Part shown: positions 7,689-16,642 of the stretch, in pieces
How the letters are laid out: each line of letters starts with the position of its first letter
Position numbering within the stretch: position 1 is the first letter of the stretch
Source of the DNA: Spirochaetia bacterium
Lineage (GTDB): Bacteria; Spirochaetota; Spirochaetia; Treponematales; Treponemataceae
Reading direction: 5' to 3'
Assembly (NCBI GenBank): GCA_900769985.1
Contig: CAAGIS010000115.1
Coordinates: 1-64,000, forward strand
DNA: 64,000 nucleotides
Position numbers and translations under genes: made by a program
Notes under the pieces: generated by a model
The model's database searches: none
What the model was told of the DNA's origin: nothing
Seen by the model: the letters and a program-made list of their open reading frames with translations, nothing else

Positions 7689-8897
7689 ATGAAAAAAATT
7701 TTTAATTCCATCGTTTCTTTATTAGCCATTTTAACTGTCATTACATTTTTTTCCTGTACTTCGCCGTCGTCAAATGACTCAACTGTATCTGCAACCGCAG
7801 TCGTAAATTCAATGAAATTCGGCTGGAACTTAGGCAACACTCTTGATGCCTGTAACAGCGGCAGCAGTTGGAATTCAACAACTTCCGAGGAAATTGACTG
7901 GGGACTTAAAGGCACTGCAACTTCCGAATTATTCCAGAAACTCAAAGATTCAGGCATTAAATCTGTCAGAATCCCTGTTTCCTGGCATAACCATGTTGAT
8001 TCCAGTTTTAACATTTATTCTGAATGGATGAACCACGTCAAAGAAGTCGTTGATATGGCATATTCAAAAGGATTATACGTAATCATAAATATTCATCATG
8101 ATAATTATGACGGCGATTCTCTTGGAACAAATGCAGGCTTTACGCTCAAAGACTCTGACAAAACGCAGTCACTCAAATTTGTCGAATCAATCTGGAAACA
8201 AGTTGCCACAGAATTTAAATATTATGATGACCGCCTTGTTTTTGAAACATTAAATGAACCGCGCTTGATTGGAGATACTCATGAATGGGGCTGGAATTCA
8301 ACTTGCGATACATGCAAAACCGCAATCAGCATAATCAACGAATTAAACCAGAAAGCCGTAGATACAATCCGTTCTGCCGGCGGCAACAATACAAACCGCG
8401 TAATAATGTTTCCGTCGTATGTTGCATCTCCGTATGCAGCAATCAATGCAAAAAACGCAGGACTTTTCAAAATTCCTTCTGACTCAGCAACAGGCAGGCT
8501 TGTCCTTTCTGTCCACATGTACACGCCATACAATTTTGCAATGAACTGCACAGAATCTGAAGGCGCTCATTCAAATTTTACAGAAAGCGACAAAACAGAA
8601 TTATCCAAGCACTTCACTGATTTAAATACGACTTTCATTTCAAAAGGAATTCCTGTCGTAATCGGCGAAATGGGTGCTACAAATAAAAATAACTTTGAAG
8701 CAAGAAAATCATGGTTCTCATATTATCTTGGGCTTTGCAAACAGTACAATGTTGCAGCGCTTTTGTGGGACAACGGTCAGGAAACAAACTCAAACCCAAG
8801 CGAAGCATTCGGCTATATGGATCGCACGCAAAAGGAATGGTTTACAGACAGTAATGCAAGTGAACTTATTTCAACTGCCGTAAATGCCAGAAACTAA
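7689..8897 (+). CDS. Glycoside hydrolase family 5 lipoprotein (endoglucanase-like)
   Basis: A surface- or periplasm-anchored GH5 enzyme, probably cleaving beta-1,4-glucans. Residues 1-23 are a lipoprotein signal ending FFSC, with a Ser-rich tether after it. Catalytic residues fit GH5: acid/base E190 in TLNEPR and nucleophile E327 in VVIGEMG. GWNLGNTLD near residue 45, RIPVSW near 94 and the HMYTPY segment near 276 are further family marks. At 402 residues it is one catalytic domain without a recognisable carbohydrate-binding module. A good GGAGG precedes the ATG. It may be co-transcribed with pepF. The precise substrate (cellulose, glucan, mannan or xyloglucan) cannot be told from motifs. Confidence 0.9.
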   Translation: MKKIFNSIVSLLAILTVITFFSCTSPSSNDSTVSATAVVNSMKFGWNLGNTLDACNSGSSWNSTTSEEIDWGLKGTATSELFQKLKDSGIKSVRIPVSWHNHVDSSFNIYSEWMNHVKEVVDMAYSKGLYVIINIHHDNYDGDSLGTNAGFTLKDSDKTQSLKFVESIWKQVATEFKYYDDRLVFETLNEPRLIGDTHEWGWNSTCDTCKTAISIINELNQKAVDTIRSAGGNNTNRVIMFPSYVASPYAAINAKNAGLFKIPSDSATGRLVLSVHMYTPYNFAMNCTESEGAHSNFTESDKTELSKHFTDLNTTFISKGIPVVIGEMGATNKNNFEARKSWFSYYLGLCKQYNVAALLWDNGQETNSNPSEAFGYMDRTQKEWFTDSNASELISTAVNARN

Positions 8898-8908
8898 ACC
8901 CGGCATTT
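8882..8908 (+). terminator. Weak hairpin at the convergent end of the GH5 and KDG-kinase genes
   Basis: AAATGCC (8882-8888) and GGCATTT (8902-8908) can form a seven-base stem overlapping the GH5 stop. The T-run is short, so termination is uncertain. Confidence 0.35.
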
Positions 8909-9951
8909 TATCTGCTTACTCGGCCAGTTCCTTCTGAATTGACAAGGCGCAAAACTTCTTCGACAGATACCTGATTAAAATCGCCTTCAATCGTATGCTT
9001 AAGACAGCTTGCGGCGCTTGCAAATTCTACGGCTTTTTGATTTGAATCAAAGTCTGCGTTATGTTCACTTTGCATAAGAAGTGCATAAATAAGCGCCGCA
9101 GCAAAAGCATCGCCTGAACCTACGCGTTCCACAATGTGAATCGAATAAATCTTACTGAACACGCTTTCTTTGCCGTCATAAAAAAGAGCTGACCAGTTAT
9201 TGTTGTCCGCATTTATTGACTGACGCAAAGTAATTGCAATTTTTTTAAAACCGAATCTGTTTTTTAATTCTTCCGCAGTCTTTACAAAAGCCGCCCTGTC
9301 GATAATCCCGTCGTCAACATTTGTCTTTTGTGTCTGAATGCCAAAAACATTCAGCGCATCTTCTTCGTTTGCGATGCAGACATCAACAAATGGCGCAAGC
9401 TTTGTCATAAATTCGTTTGCCTGCTGCTTTGACCACAATTTACTGCGGTAATTCAAATCACAGGAAACAGTCAGCCCGAGTTTTGAAGCCGCCCTGCATG
9501 CTTCAAGCGTAATTTCTGCCGTATGTTCAGAAAGCGCAGGCGTTACTCCCGTTACATGAAACCATTCTGCATTTTCAAAAATCTTGTTCCAGTCATAGTC
9601 ACATGCTGAACTTTCCGCAAACGCAGAACCTTTTCTGTCATAAATGCAAAGGCTTCCTCGCTGAGATGCTCCTTTTTCAAGAAAATAAATTCCAAGCCTG
9701 TCACCACCACGAGCAACAAACTGCGTATTAACCCCAAAACGACGAAGGCTGTTCAATGCCGACTGTCCGATTTGATTTTGAGGCAGTTTTGTTACAAAAT
9801 ACGAATCCAGTCCAAAGTTAGCAAGACTTACAGCGACATTTGCTTCTGCACCGCCAAATTCCGCATTAAAATTATTCACCTGAACAAATCTTGAATGTCC
9901 TTCAGGCATAAGGCGCAGCATTAATTCGCCAAATGTAACGACTTTTTTCAC
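8908..9951 (-). CDS. kdgK: 2-keto-3-deoxygluconate kinase (PfkB family)
   Basis: Phosphorylates 2-keto-3-deoxygluconate to KDPG, an entry point for uronic acid or pectin breakdown. The opening KVVTFGELMLRLMPEG, the FGGAEANVAVSLANFG sugar-binding stretch and the ribokinase signature VGSGDAFAAAL (near residue 278) place it in the PfkB/KDG-kinase group. At 347 residues it is complete. The start is GTG, with GGAGAG about nine bases upstream. It ends ten bases from the convergent GH5 gene and is followed (in transcription) by nothing on its strand; proB lies 17 bases upstream, so the two may share a transcript. Other sugar-acid specificities remain possible. Confidence 0.85.
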   Translation of the reverse strand: MKKVVTFGELMLRLMPEGHSRFVQVNNFNAEFGGAEANVAVSLANFGLDSYFVTKLPQNQIGQSALNSLRRFGVNTQFVARGGDRLGIYFLEKGASQRGSLCIYDRKGSAFAESSACDYDWNKIFENAEWFHVTGVTPALSEHTAEITLEACRAASKLGLTVSCDLNYRSKLWSKQQANEFMTKLAPFVDVCIANEEDALNVFGIQTQKTNVDDGIIDRAAFVKTAEELKNRFGFKKIAITLRQSINADNNNWSALFYDGKESVFSKIYSIHIVERVGSGDAFAAALIYALLMQSEHNADFDSNQKAVEFASAASCLKHTIEGDFNQVSVEEVLRLVNSEGTGRVSR

Positions 9952-9968
9952 GATACTCTCTCCAAAAA

Positions 9969-10769
9969 TTATTCGACTAAAAACAAAGTTCCGTTTGACA
10001 GACCGTTTTTCAAATTTTCCAGCGCATTTTCTTTTGAACCGTTCGCAAGCAAAAGCGGAATCCCGTACACAGTAGTTTTTTCTGCCGCCTGAATTTTAGT
10101 TTCAATTCCGCCTGTCCCAAAAGAATTTGCTTCACCGATTTTAATTGAACTTCGCAAATCCGTAATCGAACTTACAGTTTCAATAAGTTCAGCATCTGGA
10201 TTAGACTTCGGATTGTCAGAATAAATCCCGTCTATGTCGCTAAACAAAATCAGCAAATCAGCACTCCACAAAATCGCAGTCAGCGCACTAAGGTTATCAT
10301 TGTCACCGATTTTAATTTCATCAAACGACACAGAGTCATTTTCGTTTATAATCGGAATTACGCCTTCATCAACTAGCGTAAACAAAGTATTGCGGATATT
10401 AAGGGAACGGTGCTCATTTTCAAAATCATCTTTTGTCAAAAGCAGCTGACCGATATGAAGGTTCTGCGCCTGAAATGCCTTGCGCCACTGGTGCATTAAT
10501 TCGACCTGCCCGATAGAACAAAGCGCCTGCCTGTAGTGGACGTCTTTTTTTCTTGCCCATTCTTTTGTCGTAGAAACACCTGCAACCTGTGCACCAGATG
10601 AAACAAGCACAATCTGTTTTCCACCTTTTATCAAGTCAGCGCACTGTCGCGCAAAGTCTGCCATAAATTCTGTATTTTGAGTTCCGTCTGCTTTTGCCAG
10701 CGTATTGGAACCGATTTTTATTACAATTTTTCGTGATTCTTGAATTGCCTTTGAAATGTCGTCGTGCAT
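9969..10769 (-). CDS. proB: Glutamate 5-kinase, short form without PUA domain
   Basis: First step of proline synthesis: ATP-dependent phosphorylation of glutamate. The amino-acid kinase fold is visible from RKIVIKIGSNTLA near residue 15, through VSSGAQVAGV, INENDSVSFDEIKIGDNDNLSA and FSDIDGIYSDNP, to GTGGIETKIQAA. It ends shortly after the kinase domain, so the RNA-binding-like PUA domain found in E. coli ProB is absent, as in many shorter homologues. The frame opens at a GTG at 10784, but I prefer the ATG at 10769; neither has a clear ribosome site. Its partner proA lies about 1.6 kb away on the same strand, with the GH32 gene between them on the other strand. Confidence 0.93.
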   Translation of the reverse strand: MHDDISKAIQESRKIVIKIGSNTLAKADGTQNTEFMADFARQCADLIKGGKQIVLVSSGAQVAGVSTTKEWARKKDVHYRQALCSIGQVELMHQWRKAFQAQNLHIGQLLLTKDDFENEHRSLNIRNTLFTLVDEGVIPIINENDSVSFDEIKIGDNDNLSALTAILWSADLLILFSDIDGIYSDNPKSNPDAELIETVSSITDLRSSIKIGEANSFGTGGIETKIQAAEKTTVYGIPLLLANGSKENALENLKNGLSNGTLFLVE

Positions 10770-10866
10770 AAATAAATAATACACGTTATAAAGTTTTGTA
10801 GCAAGTTATATACTTTTTCGATATAATAGTTATGATATTTTAAAGACTAAATTCAGCAGGAATAAA

Positions 10867-12321
10867 ATGTTCAAAAATAAAAACAGACCAAGGTTTCACT
10901 TTTCTTGTCCAAAAGGCTGGTTGAACGACCCGAACGGCTTTTCTTTTTTTAACGGAGAATTTCACCTTTTTTATCAGCATAATCCGTTTGACACAAAGTG
11001 GGGACCTATGCACTGGGGACACGCAGTTTCAAAAAATCTCCTTAAATGGAAAAATCTTAAACCAGCGCTTTTCCCTGATTCTGCTTTTGACAATCAGGGC
11101 TGCTTTAGCGGAACTGCCCTTGCCGAAAACGAAAAACACATTTTAATATACACAGGCGTTACAAAATCAGACGAAAACAAAAATATCCAGCAGCAATGTA
11201 TTGCAACAGGTGACGGAAAAACTTATTCAAAATTTCCGCAAAATCCCGTAATAAAATCTGACGACTTAAAAGTTGAATTTAACAAAACTGATTTTCGCGA
11301 CCCAAAAATCTGGAAAGACGGTGACAATTATTTTTGCGCTGCCGTTATCCAAAAAAAAGATTTAAACGGCGCACTGGCAGTTTTTACTTCTGCAGATTTA
11401 ATCCACTGGCAATTTAAAAACATTCTTGCAGAAACAAACGGAGAACTTGGCGGAATGTGGGAATGTCCCGATATTTTTAATCTTGAAAACCGAGACGTAA
11501 TTATCATAAGCCCTCAGCAAGTTCAGTCTGACAAACAAAAAGGCTTTCATGACGGCAATAATTCTGTTTATATGACAGGAATTTTTGATAAAGAAAAATT
11601 TACTTTTACAAAAGACGTCCGCACCGAAAATAATTTTTACGCCGCAGAACTTGATTACGGAATCGATTTTTATGCACCGCAGACAATGCAGTCACCTGAC
11701 GGCAGAAGAATTATGATTGCATGGCTTCAAGCTTGGGAATCATATTTAACTCCCAAAAATTTTTCATGGTCTGGAATGATGACATTACCGCGCGAACTCT
11801 TTTTTAAAGACGACTGCCTTTACCAGCGCCCTGTCAAAGAATACGAAGAAAAAATCAAGACAATGCCGTTTTTGTCAGGCAGAATAAGCAAAAATTTATT
11901 TGCCTCATTTGACAAATACAATTATCCTCAGTTTGAACTCGACCTTACTTTTACTTTGCCAACCAGTAAATCAGAAAATCTTCAGGACGAAAAATTTTCA
12001 GTCAAAATTTTTGATGACAAAAATCAGTTCGTTTTATTTACATTTGATTTATCTTCAATGGAGTTAAATTTTGACCGCAGCAATTCAATCGGTAATGGTG
12101 GTGCAATCAATAATCGCGCTGTAAAAGTTCAAAAAACAAAAAACAGTACGCTGTCGTTCAGATTTATCGCTGACACTTATTCCTGCGAAACTTTTATAAA
12201 CGGCGGACAGACTGTTTTTACAAACGCATTTTTCCTAAATAAAAATGTCCGCAAAATCAGAATCGACACAACACTGACAAGCGGACTTTTATTTAAACTC
12301 ATCAAATTGAATAAACTGTAA
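10867..12321 (+). CDS. Glycoside hydrolase family 32 beta-fructosidase (sucrose-6-phosphate hydrolase type)
   Basis: Hydrolyses terminal fructose from sucrose, sucrose-6-phosphate or fructans. All three GH32 catalytic motifs are present: the nucleophile D21 in WLNDPNG, the transition-state stabiliser D145 in RDPK, and the acid/base E199 in WECPD. The N-terminal five-bladed propeller is followed by a C-terminal beta-sandwich (from about residue 345), giving 484 residues, the usual length. There is no signal peptide, so it works inside the cell, which favours a sucrose-6-phosphate or imported-sucrose role. AGGA lies about six bases before the ATG. No sugar transporter or regulator sits beside it; it ends seven bases from the convergent proA. 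Confidence 0.92.
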   Translation: MFKNKNRPRFHFSCPKGWLNDPNGFSFFNGEFHLFYQHNPFDTKWGPMHWGHAVSKNLLKWKNLKPALFPDSAFDNQGCFSGTALAENEKHILIYTGVTKSDENKNIQQQCIATGDGKTYSKFPQNPVIKSDDLKVEFNKTDFRDPKIWKDGDNYFCAAVIQKKDLNGALAVFTSADLIHWQFKNILAETNGELGGMWECPDIFNLENRDVIIISPQQVQSDKQKGFHDGNNSVYMTGIFDKEKFTFTKDVRTENNFYAAELDYGIDFYAPQTMQSPDGRRIMIAWLQAWESYLTPKNFSWSGMMTLPRELFFKDDCLYQRPVKEYEEKIKTMPFLSGRISKNLFASFDKYNYPQFELDLTFTLPTSKSENLQDEKFSVKIFDDKNQFVLFTFDLSSMELNFDRSNSIGNGGAINNRAVKVQKTKNSTLSFRFIADTYSCETFINGGQTVFTNAFFLNKNVRKIRIDTTLTSGLLFKLIKLNKL

Positions 12322-12328
12322 TTTTGCT

Positions 12329-13603
12329 TTAGCGTATCTGACCGTCACCGTCTATCAAAAATTTTGTCGTCGTCAGCGTTTTTATTCCCATCGGACCTCT
12401 GACATGAAGTTTTTGCGTGCTTATTCCAAGTTCCGCACCAAAGCCAAATTCACCGCCGTCTGTAAAACGTGTTGAGGCATTTACATAGACACAACTTGCA
12501 TCAACCATTGCCTGAAAATACCGCGCATTTTTTCTGTCATTTGTAATGATGCTTTCAGAATGTTTTGTATTGTGCGCATTGATGTATTCAACTGCTTCTT
12601 CTATTGACGGCACGATTTTTACACAGCACTCGTAATCTAAATATTCCTTGCCGTAATCTTCATCATTTGCCTTTACAATATGTCCTTCACATTCTTTTAC
12701 AGCGTTCAAAACTGCAAATGATTTTTCATCAGCGTGAATCATAACCTTGCCGTCAAATTTTTTTGCCAGCATCGGTAAAAAACTTGAAAAAACTTTTTCA
12801 TTTACAAGAATGCACTCAATCGCATTGCAGACACTAGGGCGCTGGATTTTTGCATTTTCTGCAATCCGGGCAGCCATCTGCAAATCTGCAAACTCGTCTA
12901 CGTACAAATGGCAGACTCCGCTTCCTGTTTCTATAACCGGGATTCGTGCATTGCTTACGACATTCTGAATTAAGCTCTTTCCTCCACGCGGAAGAACGAC
13001 GTCAATTTTTCCGACAGCATTTAAAATCTGATTTACGTCATCGTGATTTTTTTCAGAAACTTCGATAAGTTCAATCGCTTCCGGGATTCCGCAAAAATCC
13101 TTTGCTTTTGAAAGTGCGTTTTTTATGATTTCTACAATTTTTTTATTTGAATTATACGCAGACGAAGAACCCCTGAGCAAAACAGCATTTCCGCTTTTAT
13201 AGGCAAGACAAAACGCATCGACCGTAACATTAGGACGGCTTTCGTAAATAATTGCGACAACCCCGAGCGGAACCCTGACCTGCCTGATATTTAAACCATT
13301 GGGAGTTTTCCATCCAAGCAATTCTTCGCCAATCGGATCTGTCTGGGCAACTACAAATTTTACGCTTTCAATGATTCCATCAATACGGTCATCATTGAGC
13401 ATTAACCTATCAATTAAAGATTCTTTTGTTCCGTTTTTCCGGGCTTTTTCTATATCAAGATTATTTGCAGAAATTATTTCACTGCGATTTTTATCTAGTT
13501 CTTCTGCAACAAAAAGAAGGGCTTTGTTTTTATTTTCCGCATTTTGAACTGAAAGTTTATGACTTGCAATTCTCAGCGATGAACAGCATTTTTCAAAATC
13601 CAT
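12329..13603 (-). CDS. proA: Gamma-glutamyl phosphate reductase
   Basis: Second step of proline synthesis: NADPH-dependent reduction of glutamyl phosphate to glutamate semialdehyde. ProA marks include RVPLGVVAIIYESRPNVTVDAF near residue 117, LLRGSSSAYNSN, DVVLPRGGKSLIQ, the catalytic-cysteine segment RPSVCNAIECILVN and FTDGGEFGFGAELGISTQKLHVRGPMG near the end (each cited only in part of a longer match). The frame could open at a TTG immediately after the stop of the upstream gene, but AGGAA eight bases before the ATG at 13603 supports that start, giving 424 residues. It is coupled to the unknown gene upstream. Confidence 0.95.
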   Translation of the reverse strand: MDFEKCCSSLRIASHKLSVQNAENKNKALLFVAEELDKNRSEIISANNLDIEKARKNGTKESLIDRLMLNDDRIDGIIESVKFVVAQTDPIGEELLGWKTPNGLNIRQVRVPLGVVAIIYESRPNVTVDAFCLAYKSGNAVLLRGSSSAYNSNKKIVEIIKNALSKAKDFCGIPEAIELIEVSEKNHDDVNQILNAVGKIDVVLPRGGKSLIQNVVSNARIPVIETGSGVCHLYVDEFADLQMAARIAENAKIQRPSVCNAIECILVNEKVFSSFLPMLAKKFDGKVMIHADEKSFAVLNAVKECEGHIVKANDEDYGKEYLDYECCVKIVPSIEEAVEYINAHNTKHSESIITNDRKNARYFQAMVDASCVYVNASTRFTDGGEFGFGAELGISTQKLHVRGPMGIKTLTTTKFLIDGDGQIR

Positions 13604-13627
13604 TTTTTGAAGTTCCTGCAATGACAA

Positions 13628-14170
13628 TTAATAATTAGCCAGAAAATACATTCCCAACAGCATTACTATACGGAACTTTTTATCTGTCCAGTCACATGAC
13701 TCAGGCAGATTTTTTATGTAAAGCCAGAACACTCCGAACTCCGGATCTATCCTGAGGGCATATTCTGCAAAGTCATCGCTCTTTGTCTGTGCGCCAAACA
13801 TCAAATATACAACATCACTTATGATTTTTAAAAATTCAGCGTAAGCTTCTGACCATTTTCCGTCTGAAATTAAACTGCAATATTCACTTAGTTTATAAAG
13901 GACTTGTTCTTTTAATTCTGCATCGGCTTTTTCGACCCAAGTTTTTTGAATTAAAAGCGTAAGGTTTTTTTGAAAACTTGAAATAAGCTTTTTTTCAAAA
14001 TCTGAAGATTCTTTTTCAAATAATGCTTTTGATGAACCAAAAACTTTAGCAATTATATCAGCAGATTTTACAACCTGTTTATCGCTTGTTGCAGCAATCA
14101 AATCAGACATTGCAGAAACTATTTCATCATCAACATATTGACTAATTTTTTTACTAAAATCATTCCCCAT
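13628..14170 (-). CDS. Hypothetical protein upstream of proA
   Basis: The product has 180 residues, is predicted to be mostly helical and soluble, and has no signal peptide or membrane segment. The N-terminal half is charged (Lys/Glu/Asp rich) with alternating hydrophobics; the C-terminal third is aromatic (FGVFWLYIKNLPESCDW, ending LLGMYFLANY). I do not recognise a family. Its stop codon lies 24 bases before the proA start, so the two are almost certainly co-transcribed; a role in proline metabolism would be guesswork. The start is followed by a normal-looking coding frame, but no clear ribosome site precedes it. Confidence 0.7.
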   Translation of the reverse strand: MGNDFSKKISQYVDDEIVSAMSDLIAATSDKQVVKSADIIAKVFGSSKALFEKESSDFEKKLISSFQKNLTLLIQKTWVEKADAELKEQVLYKLSEYCSLISDGKWSEAYAEFLKIISDVVYLMFGAQTKSDDFAEYALRIDPEFGVFWLYIKNLPESCDWTDKKFRIVMLLGMYFLANY

Positions 14171-14233
14171 ATATCTATAATAATTTTTAAAAAGAGTTTA
14201 TTCAAGACCTTTCATTCCATATTAAATAATGAT

Positions 14234-14262
14234 AAACTAGAATATCATTTTAATTCTAGTTT
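14234..14262. promoter_or_regulatory. Perfect palindrome upstream of the purine permease
   Basis: AAACTAGAAT (14234-14243) and ATTCTAGTTT (14253-14262) are exact reverse complements separated by nine bases. It sits directly before the AAGGAG ribosome site and 14 bases from the ATG. No T-run follows, so it is a candidate operator or translational hairpin and not a terminator. Confidence 0.5.
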
Positions 14263-14276
14263 AAGGAGTAGATTAA

Positions 14277-15611
14277 ATGGAAAACTTTTTTAAACTCAAA
14301 GAGAGAGGAACTACAGTAAGTCGCGAAATCATCGCAGGTCTTACAACATTCCTTGCAATGGCTTACATCCTGGCTGTAAACCCTGGTATGCTCTCTGCAG
14401 CAGGAATGAGTGCACGTGCAGTATTTACAGCAACAGCAGTTTCTGCTGCTATCGCTACTCTTGTTATGGCGTTTGTTGCTAATCTTCCAGTTGCATTGGC
14501 ACCAGGAATGGGACTTAACGCATTCTTTACATTCACAGTAGTAATAGGAATGGGTTGTACATGGCAGCTTGCTTTAACAGCAGTTCTTATTGAAGGAATT
14601 ATTTTTATCATTCTTTCACTCTGTGGAATTCGCGAAGCAATTGTCAAATCAATCCCTGACAACCTTAAAAAAGCAGTTGCTGTTGGTATTGGACTTTTCA
14701 TTGCTATCATTGGTCTTAGCAATGCAGGTATTGTTACTTCTCAGGCAGGAACAATCATCAGTTTTGTTACTTTCAAAATGGAAAATGCCGCAGCTCTTCT
14801 TGCAATCATTGGTCTTATCATCACAATAATTCTTTATACATTAAAAGTTCCAGGAGCTATCCTTATCGGTATAGTAATTACAACACTTATCGGTATTCCA
14901 ATGGGTGTTACAAAAATTCCTGAAGGATTTAAAGCAGTTTCTGCACCAGATGCTCCTTATTTCTTTGCATTTGACTGGAAAGGAATATGTATGGGTGCTA
15001 ACGGATTCTCTATTGCAGTTCTCGGAAAATTCATCGTAATCCTTATTACATTCCTTTTTACAGACTTGTTCGACACAATCGGAACATTACTCGGTGTTGC
15101 AGAACAGGGAAATCTTAAAGACAAAGATGGAAACGTTCTAAACGCAAAAGGTGCTCTTATTGCTGACTCAGTAGGAACAGTTGTTGGTGCTTGTCTTGGT
15201 ACTTCTACAGTAACATCTTATGTTGAATCTTCAGCAGGTGTTGGAGCTGGCGGCCGTACAGGTCTTGCTTCTGTAGTTACAGCAGTATTATTCCTCGTTT
15301 CATTGTTGTTCAGCCAAGTATTCCTTTTAATTCCTGCAGCTGCCACTGCTCCAGCATTAATCTTCGTTGGATACTTGATGATGAAATCTGTAGTTGATAT
15401 AAAATTTGATGATTCGACAGAAGGAATTCCTGCTTTCGTTACAATTATTTCAATGCCTTTTGCTTACTCAATTTCAAAAGGTATTATGTACGGAATTATC
15501 ACATATGTAATTACAAAACTCTGCGCAAAAAAAGCTAAAGACATTCCAGTTGTTACATGGATTCTCGCAGTCATCTTCCTTGCAGAAATTATTTTTGAAG
15601 CCGTAAAATAA
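14277..15611 (+). CDS. NCS2-family purine permease (AzgA/PbuG type)
   Basis: A membrane carrier for hypoxanthine, guanine or adenine. The protein opens with the family pattern (REIIAGLTTFLAMAYIL, NPGMLSAAG), contains the substrate-site segment PGMGLNAFF near residue 78, and FTDLFDTIGTLLGVAEQ with the following GTSTVTSYVESSAGVGAGGR near residues 265-325 (both typical of AzgA-like NCS2 proteins; strings here are parts of longer matches). About 12 to 14 membrane segments fill its 444 residues. AAGGAG is well placed before the ATG. It stands alone, preceded by a palindrome and followed by a strong terminator, so it is a single-gene unit. Which purine it carries is not decidable from sequence by eye. 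Confidence 0.93.
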   Translation: MENFFKLKERGTTVSREIIAGLTTFLAMAYILAVNPGMLSAAGMSARAVFTATAVSAAIATLVMAFVANLPVALAPGMGLNAFFTFTVVIGMGCTWQLALTAVLIEGIIFIILSLCGIREAIVKSIPDNLKKAVAVGIGLFIAIIGLSNAGIVTSQAGTIISFVTFKMENAAALLAIIGLIITIILYTLKVPGAILIGIVITTLIGIPMGVTKIPEGFKAVSAPDAPYFFAFDWKGICMGANGFSIAVLGKFIVILITFLFTDLFDTIGTLLGVAEQGNLKDKDGNVLNAKGALIADSVGTVVGACLGTSTVTSYVESSAGVGAGGRTGLASVVTAVLFLVSLLFSQVFLLIPAAATAPALIFVGYLMMKSVVDIKFDDSTEGIPAFVTIISMPFAYSISKGIMYGIITYVITKLCAKKAKDIPVVTWILAVIFLAEIIFEAVK

Positions 15612-15623
15612 TTTTATAACTTC

Positions 15624-15661
15624 AAATCCCGTCACGTAGTTTTATGTGGCGGGATTTTTTT
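15624..15661. terminator. Bidirectional terminator between convergent genes
   Basis: AAATCCCGTCACGTA (15624-15638) pairs with TATGTGGCGGGATTT (from 15643), with a T-run after it. The stem overlaps the last codons of the convergent methyltransferase gene on the minus strand and follows the purine permease stop by 12 bases. Confidence 0.88.
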
Positions 15662-16228
15662 GCTTACTGCAATTCCATCGCCATAAGCCAAAAACTCCGT
15701 TTTAAAGTCGGGATTAGTTTTTAGAAAATCAATATACTTGCGGATTTTTTTTACAAGCTTTATCGTACTGTAATTGTGCGTAAGGCTTAAATCTTCAACC
15801 ATTCCATGAAAAGAAAGATTATCACTTATAAACACGCCGTCCTCCGACAAATTGTCCTGAAAGTGCTCAAAAAATTTGCGGTATTGCGCCTTTGGACCGT
15901 CTATAAAAATTAAATCAAATTTTCTGTCGAACGTATAAGTTGCCGCATCTCCAAGATAAACTAAAATCCTGTCCATAAGATTATTATCAGCAACATTTTT
16001 TACCGCCTCATGATAGCGCTCAATGTCAAACTCAATCGTAGAAACAAATACATCATCTTTTGTTTTTGCAAACCGAATCGAAGAATATCCGATTCCCGTT
16101 CCGATTTCCAAAATTGATTTTACATTATGTTCAATAATATAATTGCAGATAAAATCAATTCCTTCGTCTTTCATAATCGGAACAGAATGAATTTTTGCAA
16201 ATCTTTTTATTTGAGAAATTTCTTCCAT
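15632..16228 (-). CDS. SAM-dependent O-methyltransferase, TrmR/YrrM-like
   Basis: A class I methyltransferase of the O-methyltransferase_3 type. Motif I is ILEIGTGIGYSS near residue 40, the acidic SAM ligand is in STIEFD near residue 70, and the metal/catalytic region FIDGPKAQYRKFF near residue 108 matches the FIDAAKGQY stretch of B. subtilis TrmR (YrrM), which methylates 5-hydroxyuridine in tRNA. The 198-residue length fits. tRNA modification is an inference from this likeness; small-molecule O-methyltransferases share the fold. The 3' end lies inside a terminator stem. It is preceded on the same strand by a small membrane protein and lspA. Confidence 0.78.
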   Translation of the reverse strand: MEEISQIKRFAKIHSVPIMKDEGIDFICNYIIEHNVKSILEIGTGIGYSSIRFAKTKDDVFVSTIEFDIERYHEAVKNVADNNLMDRILVYLGDAATYTFDRKFDLIFIDGPKAQYRKFFEHFQDNLSEDGVFISDNLSFHGMVEDLSLTHNYSTIKLVKKIRKYIDFLKTNPDFKTEFLAYGDGIAVSKKIPPHKTT

Positions 16229-16246
16229 AGTTTTTGAATTTTCAAT

Positions 16247-16621
16247 TTAGTTTTTCTCTTTTTTCTTGCAATATTTGTCTACAAAAATCTTTTCCAGTTT
16301 GTTTTCCAGTTTAAAACCTTTGATAATAATTTTTACAAGAAGATTTTGAAAAATAAAGCTGCATGAAATTCCGATAATTACAGAAATCCACATAATCGGC
16401 TTTACAAATTTAGAAAAAGTTTCCTGATTCATATCAGGACTTACACTTCTTACTATCATACTTGAAAGCAGAATCAATCCAAATACAATGACAATCGTAA
16501 AAACTAAATTGAAAAGGCTCATTATAACTGTAAAAATATAAGTATTCCGGCGTTTTTGTTTTTCTGTCAGTTCACCGTCTTTTTTAGGAGGCTGAATGTC
16601 TTTTAATTTCTGTTCGTCCAT
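16247..16621 (-). CDS. Small membrane protein, function unknown
   Basis: The product has 124 residues: a charged N-terminal tail (Lys/Glu/Pro rich, about residues 1-26), two long hydrophobic segments at roughly 28-60 and 75-105, and a basic C-terminus rich in lysine ending KKEKN. The start is supported by AGAGGA about six bases before the ATG. It lies 21 bases downstream of lspA and 18 bases upstream of the methyltransferase, so the three form a likely transcript. I do not recognise a family. Confidence 0.75.
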   Translation of the reverse strand: MDEQKLKDIQPPKKDGELTEKQKRRNTYIFTVIMSLFNLVFTIVIVFGLILLSSMIVRSVSPDMNQETFSKFVKPIMWISVIIGISCSFIFQNLLVKIIIKGFKLENKLEKIFVDKYCKKKEKN

Positions 16622-16642
16622 AAAATCCTCTATTCTATTATT

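Noticed and set aside
15621..15640. TTCAAATCCC looking like a tRNA T-arm
   Set aside because: It is one arm of the bidirectional terminator; no cloverleaf can be built around it. No tRNA gene was seen in the window.
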